From Sphingobacterium tabacisoli (GTDB lineage Bacteria > Bacteroidota > Bacteroidia > Sphingobacteriales > Sphingobacteriaceae): a DNA stretch of 64,000 nucleotides. Numbering within the stretch: position 1 is the first letter of the stretch; every line of letters starts with the position of its first letter. Positions 52,877 through 61,815 of this stretch are shown one piece after another. Made by a program: the position numbers and the translations under genes. A model generated the notes under the pieces. That model ran no database searches. It saw only the letters and a program-made list of their open reading frames with translations, and had not been told where the DNA came from. The stretch lies in the NCBI RefSeq assembly GCF_017908035.1, contig NZ_JAEQMU010000005.1, forward strand, positions 62,001-126,000, given 5' to 3'.

Positions 52877-54178
52877 ATGATACACAAAACATTTTTGAAA
52901 TTAGCCTTTCTGTTATCCTTGATCTTTTATGCTGTAGGCTCCGTAAGAGCTGAGGACAATCGTAAAATCGAGATCGAAATCATTCCTAGCAAACCGGACT
53001 GGCGCGCGCAACGAGGAGAGAAGATACATTTTGATATCCTCGTAAAACAGGACGGGAAAGCACTAAAGTCCGATAGTGTCTACTATGAGATAGGCCCTGA
53101 GATGATTACTCCTTTCACCAAGGGTTATATCAAACAATTCAGAGGCCAATTTGAAAGCATAGAATATACCCTCCATGAACCAGGTTTCATCCGTTGCATT
53201 GTCCGTGTACGTGTAGAAGGAAAGGATATACAAAAAATGGCAACAGTGGGCTTTGAACCGGAATTGATCCAGCCAACACAAGAACTACCTCTTGATTTTG
53301 ATACTTTTTGGGACAATGCTATTCGCGAATCCAAACAGGTTCCATTACAGGTCAAAAAAACCTATCTACCCGAAAAAAGTACTGCGGAGATTTCCGTCTT
53401 CGAAGTGGCCATAGACCATATCAACAACAGTAAAATCTACGGTATCCTAGCCATGCCGAAAGCTACGGGAAGATATCCGGCTATACTCCGTGTACCAGGA
53501 GCTGGCGTAAGACCCTATGGTCCAGACATCGAACTCGCCAACAAAGGTTTCATCGTTCTTAATATAGGTATACATGGTATATCGGTTACGATGGATTCTA
53601 TTGTTTATAAAGATCTGGCTACAGGGGCACTACGTCAATACTACAACAATAATATCCATAACAAGGATGAATTTTATTATAAAAGGGTATATCTTGGTTG
53701 CCTTAAGGCAAATGATTTTTTGACATCATTAACAGAATGGAATGGCCAACACCTTATAGTAACCGGAGGTAGTCAGGGAGGTGCGCTGAGTATAGTGACT
53801 GCAGCTCTGGACAAAAGAGTAACCGCCATGGCGGCTCTCTACCCTGCCCTATCGGATCTGACAGGTTATCTGCACCAACGAGCAGGAGGCTGGCCTCATT
53901 ATTTCAGTGCAGGTAGCTATAGCAGGATTGCCCCCATACCTAATGTACAAGACAATCTCTCTTATTATGATGTTGTCAATTTTGCCCGAAAAATCCAGGT
54001 CCCCAGTTTACTCACATGGGGATTCAACGACACAGTCTGCCCTCCGACTTCCATGTATGCAAGTTACAACATCATGACTGCCCCCAAACACCTCAGCATC
54101 TACAAAGAAATGGGGCACTGGACGCATCCTGACCAGAAACAAGAAGTCAATACCTGGATTCAGAATATAACCAAATAG
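52877..54178 (+). CDS. Secreted acetyl esterase, CE7/AXE1 family
   Basis: This 433-residue protein has a signal peptide and an N-terminal beta domain of about 120 residues (IEIIPSKPDWRAQRGEKIHF ... CIVRVRVEG). A CE7 alpha/beta-hydrolase domain follows (ELPLDFDTFWDNAIRE start). The catalytic Ser is in TGGSQGGALS, the Asp in TWGFNDTVCPPTS and the His in KEMGHWTHPDQ. CE7 enzymes remove acetyl groups from xylan, cephalosporins or other acetylated sugars. Next to GH28/GH106 genes, deacetylation of pectic side chains is a reasonable inference. It is divergent from the GntR-type regulator. Confidence 0.9.
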   Translation: MIHKTFLKLAFLLSLIFYAVGSVRAEDNRKIEIEIIPSKPDWRAQRGEKIHFDILVKQDGKALKSDSVYYEIGPEMITPFTKGYIKQFRGQFESIEYTLHEPGFIRCIVRVRVEGKDIQKMATVGFEPELIQPTQELPLDFDTFWDNAIRESKQVPLQVKKTYLPEKSTAEISVFEVAIDHINNSKIYGILAMPKATGRYPAILRVPGAGVRPYGPDIELANKGFIVLNIGIHGISVTMDSIVYKDLATGALRQYYNNNIHNKDEFYYKRVYLGCLKANDFLTSLTEWNGQHLIVTGGSQGGALSIVTAALDKRVTAMAALYPALSDLTGYLHQRAGGWPHYFSAGSYSRIAPIPNVQDNLSYYDVVNFARKIQVPSLLTWGFNDTVCPPTSMYASYNIMTAPKHLSIYKEMGHWTHPDQKQEVNTWIQNITK

Positions 54179-54192
54179 CGATAAAAAGTTAC

Positions 54193-54215
54193 GGCTACCC
54201 TCTAGTTTAGAGGGT
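54193..54215. terminator. Hairpin between the CE7 and M28 genes
   Basis: CTACCCTCTA pairs with TAGAGGGTAG around a 3-nt loop. It overlaps the M28 stop codon (54207). T-runs are short on both strands, so termination strength is uncertain. Confidence 0.5.
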
Positions 54216-55475
54216 AGTTATAAAGTCAATCATTAGCTGTGTGTAAGCGTCGAACTTGGTAAAAGGAAGAGTCTCAAATCGATCATAGATATCATGATAG
54301 GCGCCTATACCTCCTAACGTATAAAGGAAAAAAGAAGGTACTCCTTTTTCATAAAAGGGATAGTGGTCACTTCTATTCATAGGCCCCCTGACAAGAACCT
54401 GAGGCAGGTAGGATTTTTCCTTATTGATCTGTACCAACCGATCGAATTCGGTTTTGAAAACTGTCCCATTGACCACTTGTATTCCATCATCACCGGTACC
54501 AGCCATGTCAAAGTTCAACAAAAATTTGATCTTAGAAAGGTCTATTTGCGGATTATTCGCGAAATGGATTGAGCCCAACAGGCCACTCTCTTCGCCAGAG
54601 AATGCTAGAAAAACCATATTATATTTTGGTGGATGCGCATTGTAGTATTTTGTCAAATACAATAGCAAAGCTGTTCCACTGGCATTATCATTCGCTCCTG
54701 GAAATATAATATTCCTTCCGATCGCACCGACATGATCATAATGTGCTGTAATAACAACAGTCGAATCAGAACCACTCGTTCCTTTGATATAACCACACAC
54801 ATTATTGGTCTTATAGTCCTTTTGATACTTAGCATAAATATTCAGATCGAGTTCCTTCACCGCAAGACCTTCTGTAACCACATCTTTTACGTATACAATA
54901 GGTCGCTGAATTTGTTGGGTAGCTCCCCTCCATAATAATTTCTGCTTTGTATCGACTAGTATTCCTTTATAAAGTCCCCCCTGAGCAAGATAAAGTAGGC
55001 TCGTCCGCAATTCATCGGCTTTCATATTTTCAAGAGCGACAGCTTCATCTACAAAAATAATTTTGCCCGAATAGGCGGGGTTGTTCATCAGCTGACGCAG
55101 GAACAGGGTATCTTTCTGTAACGACACCTTACTGATGTCAAATCTACCCCGCAGAGAAGGACTACTAGCTTCAATAAGGGTATTAACACCTACTGATAGC
55201 TTTTTATTATCCAATGTGACTTTGACTTCCTTAGGGAAGACATTCGCATCCATCGCGAAAGGTTGAAAATAGTGACCCTTGAGTGGCAAAACGCCATTCT
55301 TCCTAAATTCACTAGCTATAAAGGAGGCCGCTTTCTTATCTCCGCCAAAAACATAACCACGCCCGGCAAATTTTTTGGAAGCGAGTTTTTCGACTATTGG
55401 CTTAGCATAATCGACTTGGCCCAATAACATCTGTCCCTGTAAAAACAGGAGCATTACAAGTGATACTATCTTCAT
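54207..55475 (-). CDS. M28 family zinc peptidase
   Basis: This 422-residue secreted aminopeptidase-like protein (signal VSLVMLLFLQGQMLLGQ) has the zinc ligands of family M28: TAHYDHVG (His), GANDNASGTALLLYL (bridging Asp), AFSGEESGLLGS (catalytic Glu plus Glu ligand), NFDMAGTG (Asp) and RSDHYPFYEKGVPSFFL (His). A PA-type insert lies in the first half. Its substrate may be peptides or glycopeptides released during polysaccharide use. The start overlaps the CocE stop by 4 bp (ATGA), indicating translational coupling. Confidence 0.92.
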   Translation of the reverse strand: MKIVSLVMLLFLQGQMLLGQVDYAKPIVEKLASKKFAGRGYVFGGDKKAASFIASEFRKNGVLPLKGHYFQPFAMDANVFPKEVKVTLDNKKLSVGVNTLIEASSPSLRGRFDISKVSLQKDTLFLRQLMNNPAYSGKIIFVDEAVALENMKADELRTSLLYLAQGGLYKGILVDTKQKLLWRGATQQIQRPIVYVKDVVTEGLAVKELDLNIYAKYQKDYKTNNVCGYIKGTSGSDSTVVITAHYDHVGAIGRNIIFPGANDNASGTALLLYLTKYYNAHPPKYNMVFLAFSGEESGLLGSIHFANNPQIDLSKIKFLLNFDMAGTGDDGIQVVNGTVFKTEFDRLVQINKEKSYLPQVLVRGPMNRSDHYPFYEKGVPSFFLYTLGGIGAYHDIYDRFETLPFTKFDAYTQLMIDFITTL

Positions 55476-57310
55476 TTTTTAGAAATTATAGGTAATATAA
55501 TATGTGAGGGATGCGCTTGGTCCATATAAATCCGGTGCTCCTGTTTTTCAAAATCCCGGTCATCAGCGGTATAAATATCAACAAACTTCTGAGGGTTTCT
55601 ATCTACTAGAGGAAACCAGGAACTCTGAATATGTACCATAATCTTATGCCCTTTTTTAAAAACATGAGCGGCATCCTGCATATCAAAACTAACAGCGGTA
55701 ACTTGATTGGGTTTCAATGGCTCAGGATATTCAAAGCTGTTCCTATATTTAGCCCGCATTACATCAGCCCTAACCAAAGATTGACTATCAGAAAGCTTGT
55801 TGCCTTTTTCATACGGATACACATCGATCAACTTCACTACAAAATCGGCATCTGTCCCTGTTGTACTTACGAACAAATTGGCCTGAATATTTCCCATGAT
55901 ACAAACATCTTCATCCAATGGCATAGTTTCAAAAACTAGCACATCCGGTCTTTGGCTGGCAAAATACTGATCCTCATACATATACTTAAAGCCTCTAAAT
56001 ACCGTCTTATCGCGGGTATAAGGAACTGGGTTATTAGGATCAGCCGTATAACTTTGAAAAGTATTTTTCTTTATAGTGGGTTTCTCGAAACTTAACTTCA
56101 TTGCTGTGTGGAGATACAACGGTGTAGCTTCCTGATCCTCTGGTGGCCATGCAGAAGGATACACCCATTTATTATCTCCAGTGACAAAAATAGAAATTGG
56201 AGCTACGCCCTGTACCTCCCTATCCTTGAGCTGTCGAACAAAAAATGGAAGCTCTATCTGAGACCGGAAGTAATCTGATGTATTCTGTCCAAAGTCCAGA
56301 CTGTCCAAATATCGACCTGTTCCCCTAGTCCAAGATCCATGATACCAGGGTCCCATAACAAAGTGGACCTGTTCTTTTTGAACCTTGGAAAGAGCCCTAT
56401 ACGTCTTTAAAGGTCCATAGAGGTCTTCTTGGTCATACCATCCGCCTACAACCAGCACCGCAGGACCGAGTGTATTGATATGCTGTAAATAGGTTCTATC
56501 TTTCCAATACTGGGTATAATTAGGATTATCCATCATCTCATTCCATAGGATACTCTCCCCTTTCAAATAATAGGTGTTGAAATTTTTTAGAGCTCCTGTC
56601 TTTAGATAAAACTGATAGGAATCCTCGGTATTATAGTCCCTAAATCCCTTAGGACCGGACGTACTGATAGAATCCCGTTGTTTTCCAAAGGAAGAAAGGA
56701 AGGAAAAGCTCCCCATCAGCATGAAGGCACCATTATGGTGTCTGTCATCTCCCAGGAACCAATCGGTCACTGGAGCTTGTGGAGAAACCGCTTTCAGTGC
56801 GGGATGAGACTGAATAAGCGACATCGAAGCGTACATACCGGGCGAAGATATTCCCCAGATTCCAACCTTACCATTGGAAGTCAGATGCTCAACAAGCCAA
56901 TCAATGGTATCGTAGGTATCTGTAGCTTCATTCGCATTGCCATCCTTGGTATAAGGCCGGTTGGCAATAAAATCCCCTTCTGACTTATATTTCCCACGAA
57001 CATCCTGATATACAAAAATGAATTTCTCCCAAGCAAAACCTATATGAGGTCCCAAAGGTACCCTAAAGTTCATTTCGCCATAGGGGGCACTACTGTAAGG
57101 AGTGCGTATCATCATAATGGGATACTGCCCTCTATTATCTTTGGGTTCATATATTGTAGTATACAGCCTGACCCCATCCCGCATAGTAACATAGACCTCC
57201 CGTTTGGCGTAATTATCTTTAATAAAAACGGAGTCCTGGCTTGTATTCTGTCCATAGCCCAAATAACCAGCACAAACAAAAATCCATATGCACCAAATTT
57301 TTATTTTCAT
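55472..57310 (-). CDS. CocE/NonD family alpha/beta hydrolase (S15-like)
   Basis: This 612-residue secreted hydrolase has an N-terminal catalytic domain starting REVYVTMRDGVRLYTTIYEPKDNRGQYPIMMIRTPY. It contains VYQDVRGKYKSEGDF and the nucleophile region GKVGIWGISSPGMYA (GxSxxG with Ser in place of the usual Tyr after the nucleophile). The Asp is likely in TDADFVVKLIDVYP with the His elsewhere. A C-terminal jelly-roll domain ends HIQSSWFPLVDRNPQ. Family members include X-Pro dipeptidyl-peptidases and esterases. In this operon it may act as an esterase on modified sugars. Confidence 0.9.
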   Translation of the reverse strand: MKIKIWCIWIFVCAGYLGYGQNTSQDSVFIKDNYAKREVYVTMRDGVRLYTTIYEPKDNRGQYPIMMIRTPYSSAPYGEMNFRVPLGPHIGFAWEKFIFVYQDVRGKYKSEGDFIANRPYTKDGNANEATDTYDTIDWLVEHLTSNGKVGIWGISSPGMYASMSLIQSHPALKAVSPQAPVTDWFLGDDRHHNGAFMLMGSFSFLSSFGKQRDSISTSGPKGFRDYNTEDSYQFYLKTGALKNFNTYYLKGESILWNEMMDNPNYTQYWKDRTYLQHINTLGPAVLVVGGWYDQEDLYGPLKTYRALSKVQKEQVHFVMGPWYHGSWTRGTGRYLDSLDFGQNTSDYFRSQIELPFFVRQLKDREVQGVAPISIFVTGDNKWVYPSAWPPEDQEATPLYLHTAMKLSFEKPTIKKNTFQSYTADPNNPVPYTRDKTVFRGFKYMYEDQYFASQRPDVLVFETMPLDEDVCIMGNIQANLFVSTTGTDADFVVKLIDVYPYEKGNKLSDSQSLVRADVMRAKYRNSFEYPEPLKPNQVTAVSFDMQDAAHVFKKGHKIMVHIQSSWFPLVDRNPQKFVDIYTADDRDFEKQEHRIYMDQAHPSHIILPIISKK

Positions 57311-57316
57311 TCTTTG

Positions 57317-59605
57317 CTACTTTCTTTTGGCTGTCATAAAATATTCCAATTTCCCCCCATTCATAATATCCTGATGATCGATTTTCCAGTTGTCGATTTT
57401 CTTCCCGTTCAACATCACCTGCTTGACAAAGACATTCTGCGCTCCCTGATTATGAGCGACAATCTCAAATTTACGCCCATTATCCAAATGTATTACAGCA
57501 CGTTTTACAACGGGGCTTCCTATATCATACGTAGTTGCTCCTGGTGATAAAGGGTAAAAACCAAGTGCTCCAAAAAGGTACCAGGCACTCATCTGTCCAC
57601 AATCATCGTTACCGCCAAGGCCATCAGGCGTAGGTCTATACATGCGCTGTATAATATCCCGTACCCGTTTCTGGGTCTTATGTGGTGCGCCCGCATAGTT
57701 ATATAGATATGCGACATGATGAGAAGGCTCATTACCGTGCACGTAATTCCCAATAATACCTTCTCTAGTGATGTCTTCTGTATTTTCGAAAAACTCGTCC
57801 GGCAGGTGCATCTCAAATAGCGAATCTAAATGGGTAATAAACTTCTTATCACCTCCATAAATACGAACTAAAGACATCGGATCATGGGGTATGAACAGGC
57901 TGTAATTCCATGAATTACCCTCGATAAATCCCTGTCCGTGGGTATCTAGAACATCAAAATTGGCAACAAAATTACCCATAGCATCTTTAGGACGCATAAA
58001 ACCAATAGTGCTATCGAATACATTTTTCCAGTTTTGAGAGCGTTTGATATAAGTCTGATAAATATCGTCCTTACCTATTTTTTTGGCAAGTTGCGCAATA
58101 CACCAATCATCATAAGCATACTCTAATGTACTGGATACCGAGTTGCTATTGGATTCTGCAGGGATATATCCTAAATCGGTGTAAGCACCTATCCCCTCGA
58201 AATCCCGTCGTTGTGATGTCCTAACACAAGCTTCCAAAGCCTGCTCGGCATCACCTTTATAAGTCCCCTTCAAAATCGCATCGGCAATAACTGAAACACT
58301 GTGATAACCACTCATACACCAGTTATCATTTGCATAATGGGACCAGATAGGCAACATGCCCAATACACTCTGATTATAATGTTGCATCATCGAACTCACC
58401 ATATCTGCATTACGTTGAGGCTGGACAATATTAAAAAATGGATGCAATGCTCGATAGGTATCCCACAAAGAGAACGTTGTATAGTTCGTAAACCCCTGCG
58501 CACGATGTACATCTTGATCTAGGCCTTTATACTCCCGATTATGGTCCATATAAAGTGTAGGACCTAGAAAAGTATGATACAGTGAGGTATAGAAATTCAC
58601 CTTATCATCCTCAGATATCGTTTCGATATTAATCTTCTCCAGTTCTTTCGACCATTTGTCCCGTCCACTATTCCATAGCTGATCAAAGCTATAGGGCGCT
58701 GCTTCCTGCTGTAGATTCTCGAGAGCGTTCTTTTGACTAACCGGCGATACGGCTAATTTAACAATGATCTGCTCTTGATCCTCTGTATCAAAGTCGAAGT
58801 ATAATTTGAGATTTGCACTGGCTAGGTCTGGGAAATTATTACGTTGGTTAAATTTGCGCCAGAATCCTTTATAGACAGTCTCCTTCTCCGGAGTAGCACT
58901 TCCATAGGATTTGAAAGGTTTGGACAGTGACATCGCAAAATAAACAGTGCGTGTCCTTGCCCAACCGTTGGTCTGTCTGTAACCTGTAATTAGGGTATCA
59001 TTAACCACACGCACCACGGTCCAGACATTCTTTTCGGGATAGTTATAGATACCAGCCATAAGATCCACGATCAAATGTGACTGATCAGATTTTGGAAAAG
59101 TGTAACGGTGTACCCCTACACGCTCTGTTGCCGTCAGTTCAGCATTTATACCATAATCGGACAGATACACCTGATAATAATTCGGACTTGCTTTTTCATG
59201 CTGGTGACTGTATCGACTCCGGTATCCTGAGCCAGGCCTGTCTGCTGTTCCCGGATTCAACTGTAAGGTGCCAACGGTAGGCATAATTAAGAAATCACCT
59301 AAGTCAGAGTGCCCTGTGCCGCTAAAGTGCGTATGGCTGAATCCTACAATTGTAGGGTCATCATACTGATATCCGGCACAATACCGATATACATCCTTAT
59401 TATACTTTCCATTGAAAACATAAGACAAGGTGTCTGTCTCTGGGCTGAGCTGTATGGCGCCAAATGGTACTGTAGCGCCTGGATAGGTGTGTCCCATCTT
59501 GGCTGTTCCTATAAAAGGATTTACATAATCAACAGGTTTCTTCTGTCCATGGGCTGTAACAATGGAAAATAATCCTACCGATATAAACAATAAGAGTTTA
59601 TTCAT
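57317..59605 (-). CDS. GH92 family glycoside hydrolase (alpha-mannosidase type), second copy
   Basis: This 762-residue secreted enzyme has a signal peptide and the full GH92 set: VNPFIGTAKMGHTYPGATVPFGAIQLSPETD, GFSHTHFSGTGHSDLGDFLIMP, FSLWDTYRALHPFFNI, VHGNEPSHHVAYLYNYAGAP and GLGGNDDCGQMSAWYLFGALGFYPLSPG. It shares its order of motifs with the GH92 at 36341-38602 but belongs to the pectin-type operon. Its ATG overlaps the stop of the GH28 gene by one base (TAATG), so translation is coupled. Specificity (alpha-1,2/1,3/1,4-mannose) cannot be told. Confidence 0.95.
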   Translation of the reverse strand: MNKLLLFISVGLFSIVTAHGQKKPVDYVNPFIGTAKMGHTYPGATVPFGAIQLSPETDTLSYVFNGKYNKDVYRYCAGYQYDDPTIVGFSHTHFSGTGHSDLGDFLIMPTVGTLQLNPGTADRPGSGYRSRYSHQHEKASPNYYQVYLSDYGINAELTATERVGVHRYTFPKSDQSHLIVDLMAGIYNYPEKNVWTVVRVVNDTLITGYRQTNGWARTRTVYFAMSLSKPFKSYGSATPEKETVYKGFWRKFNQRNNFPDLASANLKLYFDFDTEDQEQIIVKLAVSPVSQKNALENLQQEAAPYSFDQLWNSGRDKWSKELEKINIETISEDDKVNFYTSLYHTFLGPTLYMDHNREYKGLDQDVHRAQGFTNYTTFSLWDTYRALHPFFNIVQPQRNADMVSSMMQHYNQSVLGMLPIWSHYANDNWCMSGYHSVSVIADAILKGTYKGDAEQALEACVRTSQRRDFEGIGAYTDLGYIPAESNSNSVSSTLEYAYDDWCIAQLAKKIGKDDIYQTYIKRSQNWKNVFDSTIGFMRPKDAMGNFVANFDVLDTHGQGFIEGNSWNYSLFIPHDPMSLVRIYGGDKKFITHLDSLFEMHLPDEFFENTEDITREGIIGNYVHGNEPSHHVAYLYNYAGAPHKTQKRVRDIIQRMYRPTPDGLGGNDDCGQMSAWYLFGALGFYPLSPGATTYDIGSPVVKRAVIHLDNGRKFEIVAHNQGAQNVFVKQVMLNGKKIDNWKIDHQDIMNGGKLEYFMTAKRK

Positions 59606-61071
59606 TACTTTTCACGTTTTGAATTGTTTGCAACGACTTCCTTCTTGGTTTTTGTTCCCAGGTACTTAACTCCACTCAAACTAAATCCCTGAACATCGTC
59701 AAAAACAAATGCTGGTCTATAATCACTCTCTTTTAGTGTTAGCGTAACATTTTCAAATTTAATATTCTTGGCATGCCGCACAAAAAATCCCCAAGCGGGA
59801 AGCTCTTTGAACTGTGAAAATTCGGGATAGGAACTCTCCATCTCTGGAATACTATCCAGAGCAGCCTTAGTGGCTCCACGATAAGCATAGTGAGGATTGG
59901 CGTCACCTGGGTAAACCAATTCTATATTACGAAATGTAACGTCAGCAATAGGAACATTCTTGAGGCCCACAATACCTGAAGGGGACATATTTCTAGGGTA
60001 ATCTTCTACTGGCCCTTCATAATCATAACCGACATCCGGTTTATCCTTAGAAACTTCTACTTTTACATTTTGAATAAGGATATTTCGAATAGCCCCCTCC
60101 CGCCCCTTATTCCAACGGGCACCTATCCTCAAATAAAAGGGATTACCGACATTGATTCCCTGCAAACTGTCGACCACGATATCTTCAACGATACCTCCAT
60201 CCGGAGTGGCTATTGTAAAAACAGAACGGAAGGTGTCGTAAATCTTATTATTAATAATCCTTACATTTTTATAACCACCTGCAGAGACTGTCCCAAACTT
60301 TATACCATTAGCACTTGATCGACCTACACAATTCCGAATCTCTATATTCTCACAACGCTTGGCCGCATCGTGAGATTTCAAACAGATCGCATCATCAGCG
60401 GCGTCAATAAATGAGTTAAGCAATTTGAAATTCTTACAGTCAACAATGTCAATTCCGTCATTGTTCCAGAACGCTTTGCTATCTACCGTGATGCTATCCA
60501 CAACCGTATTAACACATTGATCATAGACCTGTACCCAATCAGCAGCATTTTTAATGGTAATACTATGGATAGCTACATTTTCACATTCTCTAAAATAAAT
60601 AGCTTTAGGCCTTCTGTTACGAGGACGGTCGTAGTCCAATGGGTCTTTAATAATTCCACTATGAATCTGCCCTAACAGATTATAAGCTAAATCACGCCCT
60701 TGCCCGTCAATTACCCCCTTGCCCCGAATAGAAATATTATTGGCTTTGTTTGCGTAAACTAATGCGCAATTGGGTGTCTCTATATTATAATCATAAATAT
60801 TTGTTGACCCAACCAATATTGCTCCTTCTTCCAGCTTAATATGTACATTCTCTTTTAAAATAATAGTTCCTGTAAGGTACCTACCTACAAAAAAACGAAG
60901 CGTCCCTCCACCCTGTTCATGGATAAAGTCTATGGCTTTCTGGATGGAAGTTGTGTTGAGCGTCGTACCATTGGATTTAATACCAAATAGTGATGCATTA
61001 TATTCTTTCGCCGACACAAAGTTGACGAGTATGAAAGACAAAAATGTCAGTAGTGCGAACCTGATTTTCAT
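59605..61071 (-). CDS. GH28 family glycoside hydrolase (polygalacturonase-like)
   Basis: This 488-residue secreted right-handed beta-helix enzyme has a signal peptide ending VSAKE. It then has the N-terminal pectin-lyase-fold start (YNASLFGIKSNGTTLNTTSIQKAIDFIHEQGGGTLRF). The active-site turns are WNNDGIDIVDCKNF (NTD-like), AADDAICLKSHD (DD pair) and SSANGIKFGTVSAGG, followed by RIGARWNKGR in the place of the RIK motif. GH28 enzymes hydrolyse galacturonate or rhamnogalacturonan linkages. It is about as close to the GH28 at 61816 as expected for recent tandem duplicates, and lies 9 bp after the inactive paralogue. Confidence 0.92.
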   Translation of the reverse strand: MKIRFALLTFLSFILVNFVSAKEYNASLFGIKSNGTTLNTTSIQKAIDFIHEQGGGTLRFFVGRYLTGTIILKENVHIKLEEGAILVGSTNIYDYNIETPNCALVYANKANNISIRGKGVIDGQGRDLAYNLLGQIHSGIIKDPLDYDRPRNRRPKAIYFRECENVAIHSITIKNAADWVQVYDQCVNTVVDSITVDSKAFWNNDGIDIVDCKNFKLLNSFIDAADDAICLKSHDAAKRCENIEIRNCVGRSSANGIKFGTVSAGGYKNVRIINNKIYDTFRSVFTIATPDGGIVEDIVVDSLQGINVGNPFYLRIGARWNKGREGAIRNILIQNVKVEVSKDKPDVGYDYEGPVEDYPRNMSPSGIVGLKNVPIADVTFRNIELVYPGDANPHYAYRGATKAALDSIPEMESSYPEFSQFKELPAWGFFVRHAKNIKFENVTLTLKESDYRPAFVFDDVQGFSLSGVKYLGTKTKKEVVANNSKREK

Positions 61072-61080
61072 AGTTATACG

Positions 61081-61806
61081 TTAAATGGACTTGCCGTTTG
61101 CTAATAGGCAATTCGTTTTTAAAACATTGGAATTTGTACCTTCTTGTACCAATGCTTGCTTGGTAGATTTAAAGAACAAATCCGATAAATTAACCTGAGA
61201 AGAATTCAACAACACCACGGCATTGCTCTGCGGACTATTGATTTCAAGTTTCCTTAACTTTATAGATTGGCAGTCGACAAAGGAATTTAGAGCTCCCAGG
61301 CTATTAATTTGCATAATTCCCTCTATTGCAATATTGCTCGTTTTTGAAAAATACAGTTGAGAAACCTTATCCATTGCAAATTCAGAACTCAGTAGTCCTT
61401 TTTCTTTCAATGAACGAACATGTAAAGCCAAGGCTTTAGATTGTCCATCGATCACTCCCAAACCTTTGATCTGAATATTCTGCTGTCCCACGCCTGATAT
61501 CAGCGTATATCTCCCATCGATCTGCTGATAGTCATAGATATTTGAACTACCAACCAGAACTGCACCTTCATGAAGTTCAATATGGACGTTAGACTTTAAT
61601 GAAAAACCGCTGGTCACATAGCGTCCCACATAAAAATGCAGCGTACCACCACCTTTTTTAGCAATGTAGTCTATTGCATATTGTATAGAACCTACATTAT
61701 TGGTCACACCATCTGATTTACACCCAAAAAGGGATGCATTGAAATCCTGAGCAGATACCTGTATGCTCCACAGAATAAAAACGAATGCACTAATATATAT
61801 TTTCAT
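61081..61806 (-). CDS. Short GH28-like beta-helix protein lacking catalytic residues
   Basis: This 241-residue protein has a signal peptide (FVFILWSIQVSAQD) and then follows the N-terminal half of the neighbouring GH28 enzymes closely (FNASLFGCKSDGVTNNVGSIQYAIDYIAKKGGGTLHFYVGRYVTSG; VHIELHEGAVLVGSSNIYDY). Where the paralogues have NNDGIDIVD and ADDAICLKS, this protein reads SNAVVLLNS and STKQALVQE, so the catalytic Asp residues are gone. It stops soon after. The frame is intact and spacing is tight (9 bp on both sides), so it is probably an expressed binding or structural protein, or a decaying duplicate. Confidence 0.8.
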   Translation of the reverse strand: MKIYISAFVFILWSIQVSAQDFNASLFGCKSDGVTNNVGSIQYAIDYIAKKGGGTLHFYVGRYVTSGFSLKSNVHIELHEGAVLVGSSNIYDYQQIDGRYTLISGVGQQNIQIKGLGVIDGQSKALALHVRSLKEKGLLSSEFAMDKVSQLYFSKTSNIAIEGIMQINSLGALNSFVDCQSIKLRKLEINSPQSNAVVLLNSSQVNLSDLFFKSTKQALVQEGTNSNVLKTNCLLANGKSI

Positions 61807-61815
61807 AATCTCCTT

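Noticed and set aside
55472..57310. CocE/NonD gene considered as inactive because the motif reads GISSPG instead of GISYPG
   Set aside because: The nucleophile Ser position is kept and only the following residue differs, so loss of activity cannot be claimed.
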